A stretch of 64,000 nucleotides of DNA, taken from positions 203,042-267,041 of the forward strand of contig BDDD01001449.1 of assembly GCA_001972305.1 (NCBI GenBank), read 5' to 3'. The first letter of the stretch is position 1. Each line of letters starts with the position of its first letter. This DNA comes from Cephalotus follicularis. Taxonomy: Eukaryota; Streptophyta; Magnoliopsida; Oxalidales; Cephalotaceae. Shown piece by piece: positions 47,528-56,761 of this stretch. The position numbers and the translations under genes are program-made. The notes beneath the pieces are model-generated. The model was not told where the DNA came from. It ran no database searches and worked only from the letters and a program-made list of their open reading frames with translations.

Positions 47528-49416
47528 TTGAATTATGAGCTATGAAGCACTTGTACTGGTGGCCTAATCAGGTTCGTTTATGGAAATCACTCACTAAATT
47601 AAGCCATTGCATTTTGCATAGTACATCACTCAAGCCATGGAAGAGAAGTTACAACTCTGATTATTTATCCATTAATCTTGTTTAATTGTGTGCTTGAGTA
47701 AACTGAACTAAAATGCTCCTAGTAATTTCCTGCAAATGCAGCTACTTAAAGCTGAGATTTTTTTTAAAAAAAAACTTTGATAAAGGAAGAATTCTACAGA
47801 TGATGCGTCCCTTTTAAAGCTTATCTAGAGTGAAATATTATCAAGCTATCAACAGAGCTGTTCAGGTACTGGTGATTTTTTATTTTTTTTATATTTTTTT
47901 TATATTTTATGTAGGTTCCTCTGCATTAAATAGCAACAGTGCAAAATCAAAATAAAAATAAGGCTATCAATTAAGAAGTTCGGACCAAAAACCTAGAAAT
48001 GTGGGTCCTCCAACCATGCTGGTTAATTTTGAAATTTATTTTGTATGTTTTAGTTTTTTACATGGAGCTGATATAATTATTTTTAATGTAGGAAATTAGA
48101 GTAACTTGTTGCAGACACTATGAGAACCATTTTCTTAGAAATTATTCTCTTTGGCTGCTTGGTTTGTTAGGTCCGGTAAATATTATGTGAGATTATTTTC
48201 TTTCTCGTCATTTATCAACTGATTTTTTACACCAGCAGACATCAGCAGGATAGTGCCTATAATACCACTTCATCGATAATCTTTACGGAAAATATATTCT
48301 TTATATTTACCTCTACACTACACACCCGCTCTAAGCTGATGGTCAGTGGGATAGCCTTATCACATCACTGGCAGTTGAGGACCATGCCAGCAAAGTTGTT
48401 ACCTGTAAAGCTTCCTGGTCAAACCAACTTGAGACAGATTACATTCAAAATATGAGTTGGCAGTTGACTGATTATTAATTTTATGTATAAATATGCAGTG
48501 GTTGTCAGCCTATCTAATTGTCAACACATGAATATTGAGGGGGGAGAAAGTATTTAGTGCAACAGTGGCATTGCCCATTTATCTCACTGATACGGTGGAT
48601 CCCATATGATAGGACCCATCATGTCAGTGAGACAAAAGGGCAATGTTCCGTTGCACCGAAGAATTTTTCTTGAGGGGGATATGGAGATCGATTGTTGGAC
48701 TTTGTTATGGTTTCTGACTTCAAGTTGAAATTGGATAAAGGGTGAAGGTGGATGCAGAATTTATATAATAATTGCACTTACAAATAATCTATGAACAAGG
48801 AGTTTGAACAAAGAAGTAATCTATGCATGACAAAGTAGAATGAATTGTGCTTGGAGAAATCAACATTCTAATTGAAAAGTTCCTCATGATGGCACTATAA
48901 CAAATTATCAGGAGACCACTGCTTGTCCAATGTCTACTTTTGTATCATAAATTGAATTGATGGATAGCAGCATTGCATCTTTGTGCTGTTATACGTCTTG
49001 AGGTATTCTTAGGGGACTCATGCCTGATTGATTGAAGATACCCCATCCACAACTCCTATAGCTTCAAGCTTATATTGATCGTGTATTTTGACTTATGCAT
49101 CTTAATTTGTTGTGCTAGTTAATTTTCATTGTTTAAAGATGGAAACCTTGATAATGTTATCTAGTGAAAATGGCAGAGCACAGTGCTTGAGTATTTAGTT
49201 AATGCTTGGTTTGCCTCATCTGTGTAAATCCTGACATTTGTGCTCTTCCATTTCCCCACTAGTTTAATAGCAGATTTTTTGAAGTTTTAGTTGCTGATTA
49301 GAAATAAAACTTTCAACATAACATCATAAAAGAAGAATTAGAAGAAAGAAATAAATGACTAGATACATTAAGAAGTTAAATACAGTGTTTTACATGGGTC
49401 ACTAATATTTAAGGTC
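47528..49416. other. 3' flank of the PPR gene and spacer
   Basis: No coding region is recognised. A T-rich tract lies at 47876-47910. A foldback element lies at about 48541-48679. Confidence 0.5.
48541..48679. mobile_element. Small foldback (MITE-like) element
   Basis: The halves are inverted: GTGCAACAGTGGCATTGCCC on the left pairs with the reverse complement of the right, GTGCAACGGAACATTGCCC. The match continues through TCTCACTGA and GGATCC/GGTCC toward the centre. The element is about 140 bp with no ORF. The ends and duplication are uncertain. Confidence 0.55.
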
Positions 49417-49611
49417 TTAAACTGCTCTCATATAGGTATCCCTCCGAGGATGGTGGCTATGTGTAGAGGTTCTGGATAACATAGAAACGATAGAGTGGAA
49501 AGCAATCGCTGCAATCCTTAACTTAATCTGCCCTCTCTTTGGAAGAGGCCTCGTGGCCCTGAAACTTCTGCGAATTGCACTACCGGAAACATTATCGAGC
49601 TTGCTGATCAT
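49417..49611 (-). CDS. Candidate small basic protein, 64 residues
   Basis: The frame starts at 49611 and ends at 49417. The product is basic and has a compact central part, RPLPKRGQIKLRIAAIAFHS, followed by a Ser/Thr/His-rich tail. Plants have small uncharacterised proteins with a similar PLPKRGQ block, recalled loosely and not checked. Support for a real gene: the stretch is clearly less AT-rich than its surroundings, the frame is open throughout, and a good TATA box (CTATATATAC on the - strand, about 49690-49700) lies some 80-90 bases upstream of the AUG. No function can be given; it could still be a chance frame. Confidence 0.5.
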   Translation of the reverse strand: MISKLDNVSGSAIRRSFRATRPLPKRGQIKLRIAAIAFHSIVSMLSRTSTHSHHPRRDTYMRAV

Positions 49612-49688
49612 GATGCGGCGGTGTCACCTCTCTCCTTCAAGCGCCTTACAGGATTGGTAAATGTGGGTAGTCATTGTTTCTGTGATTG

Positions 49689-49700
49689 GGGGTATATATA
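49689..49700 (-). promoter_or_regulatory. TATA box for the small ORF at 49417-49611
   Basis: The + strand GGGTATATATAGTG reads CACTATATATACCC on the - strand. Its position would place transcription start about 55 bases before the AUG. Confidence 0.45.
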
Positions 49701-50765
49701 GTGTTGAAACATTTCATTGCAATACCAACGGCTAAAGATGATCTATCGTTGAGAAGAAAATATAAAAAAAGAACAGCCTTTTCATTGTGGATTGGGATGC
49801 ATGCCAGCCAATTTGCCTTGCTGTACAAGATTCTTTTTTAATACAAGGGTTGGTTTGGTGATTCATGATCGAAAGGATTAACCATAGTTTAATGTGGCAA
49901 AATGGTTTTGTGCCTATCTGATCATGAACACGTGCAGTTTTTAGAGGTATCTCTCCAGTGGCACAGTTGTGGACCTTGGTGCTGGTAGTACCGATTATTT
50001 TAGTGAAGAAATACACGAGGTATACAAAAGAAGATTTTTAGTGATTTGTTTTTGTTCATTTTGACTGACAAATTTGTTAGTTTAAATGCAATATGGTCAC
50101 AGTTTCAGGAGCATTATATATATATATGGTAGTATTTGTTGTAAGTTTGTCCATGTTCTTAATGGCACCCTCCTCGGTAATGTCTAATAGCTGTATTGTT
50201 GCCATTAGGTTAAGCCACATTGTTCCATGCTCCTGCTGCAAATGGTCAAGAATCTTGTTGTCTAAGCAGATGTTTTTCACACACAGCATAACCTCATTTC
50301 TCTTTACTGCGGCGACTCCTACCCCACACCCATGATCTAATCATGAGCTGATCGACCCTATGCTCGTAGAAAAGACCAACCACTCTGCCCTCGCACCTGT
50401 GGACTAACTACGGGCTAATCGGCCCTCTGCTCGTAGAAAAGACCAACTACCGCTTGAGAATGAGTTTAACTAATTCAAGAGATCATAACTTCTCTCATTT
50501 GTTTCGATTTTGTCAATGTGAAAACCAATTAATCAATTCTGATTGTTGTATCAGTGAAAAATCGGATTGAATCGTATCACACCGTACACAATTCTAATGG
50601 TTATTGGTACCGTATCATGCAATCATACCATTAGAATTTGAAAAATTCTTAAATAGATGCAGTTTACCACATGACACGTGAACACATCAAATTATAAAAC
50701 GCTACATCATTAATTTAATTGATTGTTATTATAAAAACTTTTAAAACTGATGAAATATATTTATC
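49701..50765. other. Spacer with an unassigned coding-like patch
   Basis: Most of this shows no gene. The - strand frame from about 50330 to 50120 reads smoothly as KRNEVMLCVKNICLDNKILD and HLQQEHGTMWLNLMATIQLL, resembling a protein fragment. It lacks a recognised family, start or splice context and may be a captured gene piece. Two similar segments containing GCTCGTAGAAAAGACCAAC lie at 50344-50382 and 50411-50449. Confidence 0.35.
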
Positions 50766-50770
50766 GTATA

Positions 50771-51660
50771 TGATGGAGGAAAAATATACTTATAAAAGCA
50801 AGGACACGTGTCCACAGGAGACTTGACCAAATGTCCATGGGGGATTAGAGGCTTATCGGCAAGCCATGCCGAGGACCACACTCATGGCAAAGAATGTCCA
50901 TCTCGGACCAAGAGACAATGTTCATAACTTCTTGAGTACAACGCACTGAGACCACAAGTCCGAGGACACTCCTCGGACTCAAGGCCAAAAGACCACTTTC
51001 ACGGCGTGAGGGCCGAGGACTCCCTCGGCCCAAGGTATCTCACAGGTGGAGAACAGGAGATACGGTCTCCTATATACAGAAGTGGAGAACCTGATCCTCG
51101 GATGAACTTGCACCTGTTCCATCCTCGGAACCATGGCAGAGACTCTCTTTCCTCTGCAGACACATCATACCCTATAATGGAGGATCTCAACCTTATCTAC
51201 GGGATAAGGGATAATCATTACCAGATTTGTTGGGATTTAAGCTTATCCAAATAAAGAGATAGAGTTTCAATCAACAACTATAACAAAGGAAAGAAGAGAA
51301 AAATCAGGCGGAGATAAGGGAATGTCCGAGATCTTCGGCACTTCCTAGGGGATAACGATCACATCCATTCACACGCTCATCCAGTTACAACAATTCACTA
51401 TAAATACAAGTTCAACACACTGAACAAAGGTCAGCAATTTTTACGTTAAAGAGAGTACATTATTTTCATCTACACTGGTCTAACTTGAGCGTCGGAGTGT
51501 CCCCGGGAGAACAACCTCCTGGACTTCCACCATTTTTGTTACCTTGTGCAGGTGGCCGAGATCACATTCTTCCTCAAGGCATTCAGTGACAAACGTTTCT
51601 CTTAACAAATCAAAGTCCTCCACGTAGGATACTGTTGAGAGAAGGATTTCTGTATCAACA
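50771..51660 (+). mobile_element. Solo LTR, same family as the Ty3/gypsy element (long form)
   Basis: The 890-bp LTR starts TGATGGAGG and ends TTTCTGTATCAACA, inside the perfect five-base duplication GTATA (50766-50770 and 51661-51665). It shares GGAGTGTCCCCGGGAGAACA, TATAAATACAAG and ACAAATCAAAGTCCTC with the other copies. The extra length over the short form comes from a middle part dense in CCTCGG/CCGAGG words (about 50850-51140). TATAAATAC at 51400 is a likely promoter TATA box. No internal domain adjoins it. Confidence 0.88.
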
Positions 51661-51665
51661 GTATA

Positions 51666-52529
51666 CATGATACAAGATAAACTATATCTAACTAAGAGTT
51701 TTTCTAAAATTTGCTACCATGTTCAAGAAGAAACTCGATAATAGGTTATTGGTGGCAAATTCAATTTCATTGCCAACATTTCTTGCAATCATACCCATAT
51801 TCAATAAAAAGTGTGAAGAGTTGGCCACATATAATATGAAGAGAGGATCGGGAAGAACAATAATATAGAATAAAGTCTTAAGTTGGGTAGCTCCAAAACA
51901 GGAAAAATATATAAATAAATAAACGTACACAACATTGTGGATATGTGTCGGATCCATACATGATTCCCAATACCTGAAAACTCCAAAACCTCTTATAGAA
52001 TAGCAAACCAGTTTTGCTGGTATGCCTTCTACCTAACCACCACCTTATAGTCTATAGGCTTATGCTACAGAACCTATTTCAATTGTTAACAAAGTCGTTG
52101 CCATATCTGTCTATTTATCCGACATCGCACACCATTAATTTAAAATATATACACGGACTAGACTTGAGTGATTTTGAAAATACTACAACAAAGCACGGAC
52201 CGCCTGCCACATGGCGGTTTTTTGCTATGGACCGACCCAAATAGCTGGTTCAAATTGGATATGAGACTGAATCGGTATGGTCGAGGATTTAGCATGACCT
52301 TGACTCCAATAATGTCATGTCAAAGCCAACTATAAAAAAGGAATATTAATCCTAACAAGCAAAATGAGAACCCCAGAGCCAGTAACAGAAATTCTTTGAT
52401 TTCATGCCAAGGCAAAAAGAGTCGTAAAAAGAGTCTAAAGTATACAAAATACGAAACATGTAACTAACATATCTTTCCTTCAATTGTCTCAATACCAAAA
52501 CACCAGCCCATCTCATCCTCGAGTGGGAA
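51666..52529. other. 5' flank of the NTF2-like gene
   Basis: No further gene is recognised. TATAAAAAAG at 52332-52341 is a plausible TATA box for the gene starting at 52530. It implies a leader of about 165 bases that contains a few short AUG frames. Confidence 0.5.
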
Positions 52530-53628
52530 ATGGCCATGGCTACTGTCAAATTCTCCGGCCAAGCCCCATGGCAGAACATGTGCTTTAAAGCAAAGGCGGG
52601 CCTCAACACTGATTCTCTGCCCTTCAAAACATCATGTCCAAATAGGCAGCACGAAATGAAAATACAAAGACATGGTGCCCACCTAAGAAGCATGCAGGCA
52701 AAGAACGTGATCAATATGCAAAGGAAATTTTTAGTCATGTCATCAGACAACAAACATCCAAACTCTACATCAAGTCCCCAATCTGCATCTAATATGATAA
52801 ACCAATTCTACACATACCTCAATGACAAAAAGTTGTACAAATTAGATGATTACATCTCAGCACACTGTTACTTCGAGGAATGCTCCTTTCCAACCGCATT
52901 TGAAGGGAGACAGGTCTCTTCTTAGGAAAAACTTCTCATATTTTCATCTAATGTAGACTCTTAATATTTGTTGCGCTTACATGAACTATGTATATCTAAA
53001 AATCTCTCATTCCCTAGTCTATATACACTTAGTTTTAGGGCATAATAAGTTAGATAATGTGTTTCATGTTTCTAGTCAGCCTAAGAGTAAGCTTTTGCAG
53101 GAGGTTATGAATTTTCTTACACAACTTGCAGAAGGCATGGGGAAGAATGTGAAGTTCAAGATTGAACAAGTTTGTGAAGGAGATGACCAAACAGCTGCAG
53201 TAATATGGCATTTGGGTATCATATTCTGTCATCCTTCAAAACAAATTAGTACCGTTTCCACCGACAGTACACCTAAGAACTCTTTCTTTTTCTAATACAA
53301 TACAAGGGTCTGCTCTGTTATGCAGAATGGAATAATAAACATATCCCCTTCACCAGAGGATGCAGCTTCTTTGAATGCTCCATAGAAGAGGATGAACTAA
53401 TGATAAAGTAGCAGCTGATGACAAGAATTTCAATGAATATATTTCAAATTACTTGAAGAAAACAAGGATCTATCACTGACCAATACATTTCATGCAGGAA
53501 AGCGCGGATTGTGATTGAATCACCAATCAAACCTGGATCCATAGTACTGGTAATCACCTAGAGTACCATACTATACGTATCTCCAAAATTTTCACTATCA
53601 GAAAGTTTGCCTATCATATTGCACAAAA

Positions 53629-53666
<38 letters not shown>

Positions 53667-54052
53667 CATTAATGATTTGGTTTTGTTTACTGTTTGGGGT
53701 TTTCACCATTGAGGAATTCAGACTCTATTGAAGAATGTGACTGCACTATTTGATGAATTCCCAAAGACCACTGATTGTATGTTGCCTTTTGATTATTCAC
53801 ATTTTACAACATTAAATCCTATATATAACTCAGAATGTGATACTTATTTACTCTTATATGATGTCTCATGCAGGGCTATTAAAGAGTCCCCATGTTATAG
53901 TAAATTTCATATTGAAGATTTACTTTTTGCTTTTAGCTCCTTTGATCAGCCCAATTCTATCAGGCTATATCAGAACGTGGAAAGTCATGGCTCGATTTCT
54001 TGGCTACATATTGACATTAGTGATCTACATAGCAAAAAAATTTCTAAAGTAA
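52530..54052 (+). CDS. NTF2-like (SnoaL-fold) protein with C-terminal membrane tail
   Basis: Six exons, 52530-52913, 53101-53215, 53326-53407, 53498-53549, 53722-53776 and 53874-54052, join in phase at GT-AG borders to 288 residues. The N-terminal 75 or so residues are basic and Ser-rich, consistent with an organelle transit peptide. The NTF2-like domain follows: MINQFYTYLNDKKLYKLDDY, CYFEECSFPTAFEGRQ, EVMNFLTQLAEGMGKNVKF, VIWHLEWNNKHIPFTRGCSF and VIESPIKPGS. The last exon is strongly hydrophobic (FILKIYFLLLAPLISPILSGY and FLGYILTLVIYIAKKFLK), giving one or two membrane segments at the end. The family resembles plant SnoaL-like proteins of unknown substrate and is not the nuclear import factor itself. 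A role at a plastid membrane is plausible but inferred. Intron 4 has a TA microsatellite at 53634-53661. Confidence 0.85.
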
Positions 54053-54129
54053 AGAAAGCTTACAAAGGTTCTTTTTGTACATAAAAACCAGTAGTACACC
54101 AAACCAAACACCTTCACATCACCTCTTAT

Positions 54130-54318
54130 TCATTCATTGTCACAATCACGGCCAGACCATGTCTGTAACAAAGATAGAGCAACCAAGGGCCCAAGAACAG
54201 GTGGCACAGATGGTGGCGGCTTGCCGAAGGCCACAATTGGATCCGTCTTTTCATTTGTCATGGATCCTCCATCTCTAGAATCGTTGCTCCCTTCTTTCTT
54301 CGGAGTGGAAGTGGCCAA
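54130..54318 (-). CDS. Candidate small protein, 62 residues
   Basis: The frame starts at 54318 and ends at 54130, 77 bases from the end of the convergent NTF2-like gene. The first part is polar (KKEGSNDSRDGG) and is followed by a Pro-rich and apolar end, GKPPPSVPPVLGPLVALSLLQTW, finishing GRDCDNE. A conserved-looking hydrophobic end of this type occurs, as far as recalled, in small uncharacterised plant proteins. A TATA-like box (CTATATAATG on the - strand, about 54362-54373) lies about 45-55 bases upstream, close for a plant leader. Function is unknown. The opposing + frame over the same bases has no such features. Confidence 0.45.
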   Translation of the reverse strand: MATSTPKKEGSNDSRDGGSMTNEKTDPIVAFGKPPPSVPPVLGPLVALSLLQTWSGRDCDNE

Positions 54319-55774
54319 AGTACCTGATTTTCGTCACATATTGTCGATTAGGAGTAAAGTCCATTATATAGTCATAAAACAATTATACTACATGTCTCAA
54401 CACTTTTATCTACAATTATATCTGAAACCCAATTATGCTTTTCATTCATGGTTAATGGCTTAAGTCATTTCATGGGGTAAGTGTTGTGACATATAGCATT
54501 ACTGAGGAATAAAAGGCATGGATTACCCCGTGATGGTGCAATAGGATACATTGGTTTAAATTTGTACTTCACTGGCAATGATACAGCAGCTCCACGCATG
54601 TGTTTGTAGCAATTAACCTGCTCCTTCAAACGAACCGGCAAAACCTCCACAATTACTACATATGATCAAGACATCTACAACTGTATATCCTCCATTAAAC
54701 AAAAACAAGAATGCATTTTTATTTTACTGAATTCAGGAACACATTCACAAACTCTCAGTGACCAATAGCACTCTCCATTAAACAAAATGCTTTAATGTAG
54801 AGTGCAACTGTTACTTCTACAAATAATAGTTGAATCTCAGGTGATTAACCCAAAAACCCAAACTTGAAAATGAAACAAAAGACATTCTTAAAAAATTAGT
54901 AAGAGAGAGAAATCCGTACCTGGGTTATGTTTGCTTTCACAGTTGGAAAGTTGTCGAATATCCATTTTTAATGTGGAGACAGAAGGAAGGTACGAGAATT
55001 TTCAAGAAAGTCTTCGGCCCATTTGGTGGATTCTCGTACAAAAACCAGTGAAAGCACATATGGCTATAAAGATTGGGCCTTATTGATGGTATGACTGCAT
55101 TTTGTCACTTATTGAGAACTTATAATAGATATGGCAATGGGCTGGTCAGGCCCGCCCAACTAGACCAGACCGGCCTATAATACCAAAGTATAGAACCGGT
55201 CCGTGCGATTAAGATACAGGTCGGTGACCAGAACAGACAAGATTGACAGGTCCGACCATCCCCTGTTCAGTGGGGCCAGTACCTTTTAAAGTAGTTGGTG
55301 GCCAATAAGCAAGGAGGCATGGGCCCTACCTGCTCTTTTGTGACAATAGTAATTGTCACAAAAGACCCAAAAACCAACGAAAATAAAATTGGCTGATTTT
55401 TTAGGTTATAAAATACACACCCATTTATCATCAAACTTCATATTTTCACATTCCAATCTTTTTCATTTTTTCTCAATTATCTTTAATCTGCTATAGTTTT
55501 GGATGGATCTGGTTATCTCCTATATTAAAGGCTACTCCGTCCAGTGAATAACCATTTTCTCTATGCGAACCACTCCATTTCATAAATAGTCATTTCTTTA
55601 AATTAATTATTCACATACTAATTGAGGTGTCATATCATTCATTCTTCGAATTTTTGTAATATCGATTATTTTTCTACTCCATTTTCTTTGAATACTTCTG
55701 ATTTCCTGCTTTACACAATGCATTAACACAAAAGAACATGCAAATTATCACAGATCTACAATCTGTGATTTTTA
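54319..55774. other. Spacer with an unassigned open frame and hAT-like sequence
   Basis: A - strand frame at 54465-54650 reads smoothly (RLKEQVNCYKHMRGAAVSLP and onward) but has no AUG and no recognised family. From 55130 to 55290, ATGGCAATGGGCTGGTCAGG and repeated GACCGG/CCGGTC words look like one end of a decayed hAT element. Nothing else is seen. Confidence 0.4.
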
Positions 55775-55779
55775 CTATT

Positions 55780-56756
55780 TGTTGATGCAAAAATCCTTTT
55801 CTCAACAATACTCCGCGTGTAAGGCTTGATTTGTTTAGGGAAACGCTGTTTGATGCTCCGAGATGAAGGTTGATGGTGATTATCCCTGCATAAAGTAGCA
55901 AACTCGTTGAAGGTCCAAGAGGTTGTTCTCCCGGGGACACTCCGACGCTCAAGTTAGGCTTTGCACAGAGAAAACAAGATTCTTTCAGATGTAAAAAATG
56001 GCTGACCTGAGATATGTCTTTGATTCTTTTATTTATAGTGTTGGTTTGTAACAGTTTGAGCGTGAAATGCAGAGGTAATAGCTGTTCCCTAAGGAAGTGC
56101 CGAGGATCTTGGGATTTCTCTTATCTCCACCTGATTTGTCGCTACTTTCCTTATAGGTAGTTTATTACACCTCATATTTCATATCTGTAGAGATTGACTC
56201 CTGAAATATAGGCTGAATTTGTGGCATTGTGTAGAAGAGGAGGAGGTGGAGAACGAGGATGAGAGATGTCCTTTGATCTCCTATCCGCTTCAAGGTCTTC
56301 AGCGTCTGGGGCTTCTTCAGGATCTTGTGCCTAGGACGCTGGGTCCTTTGCCATACTGCTGAGGAGGAGGTCTCTTTCGATACAGCCGTAGAGGAGGTCC
56401 TCGACACTGGTGCTGTGGAGGATGTCTTCTGCCTTGTATCCAAGTAAGGGCTCCTCGGGTAAAAGAGGAGGTCCTCGGCACTAGTGCCGTGTGGAGCATC
56501 CTCTGCCCTGTATCCAAGTAATAGCTTCACGGGAAGAAGAGGTCCTCGGCACTGGTGCCGTGGAGGACGTCATCTGCCATGCAAGAGCTCCTCGGCTCTG
56601 GTGTTAAGGGAGGGGCTTCTCACCCTCTTCTCAGATATGTTCCATAAAGCTTTCTCTGACCGGTGTCTACTGTGAGCTTCAAAATTCCTTGGACATTTGA
56701 CTAAATCCACGGAGGACATGTATCCTTCTTAGCATAAACAGATTTTTCCCATATCA
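55780..56756 (-). mobile_element. Solo LTR, same family as the Ty3/gypsy element (long form)
   Basis: The 977-bp LTR starts TGTTGATGCAAAAATCC and ends TTTTTCCCATATCA, inside the perfect duplication CTATT (55775-55779 and 56757-56761). Its outer parts match the LTRs at 2071 and 8970, including GTTCTCCCGGGGACACTCCG and AAAAATGGCTGACCTG. Between about 56280 and 56620 it carries an expanded GC-rich block with repeated GGTCCTCGGCACTGGTGCCG-like units. The frames through that block are repeat artefacts. Confidence 0.88.
56380..56620. repeat. GC-rich degenerate repeats inside the solo LTR
   Basis: Units with the core TCCTCGGCACTGGTGCCGTG and TGCCNTGTATCCAAGTA recur several times (near 56398, 56471 and 56541), spaced by about 70 bases. 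The core is itself palindromic (CGGCACTGGTGCCG). Confidence 0.7.
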
Positions 56757-56761
56757 CTATT

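Noticed and set aside
51688..51957. 89-residue - strand frame
   Set aside because: It is hydrophobic and AT-driven at its start with no recognised family; part looks coding-like but there is no gene context.
56165..56530. 121-residue - strand frame with repeated APVSRTSS-like text
   Set aside because: It is the translation of GC-rich repeats within a solo LTR; overlapping frames on both strands show the same repetition.
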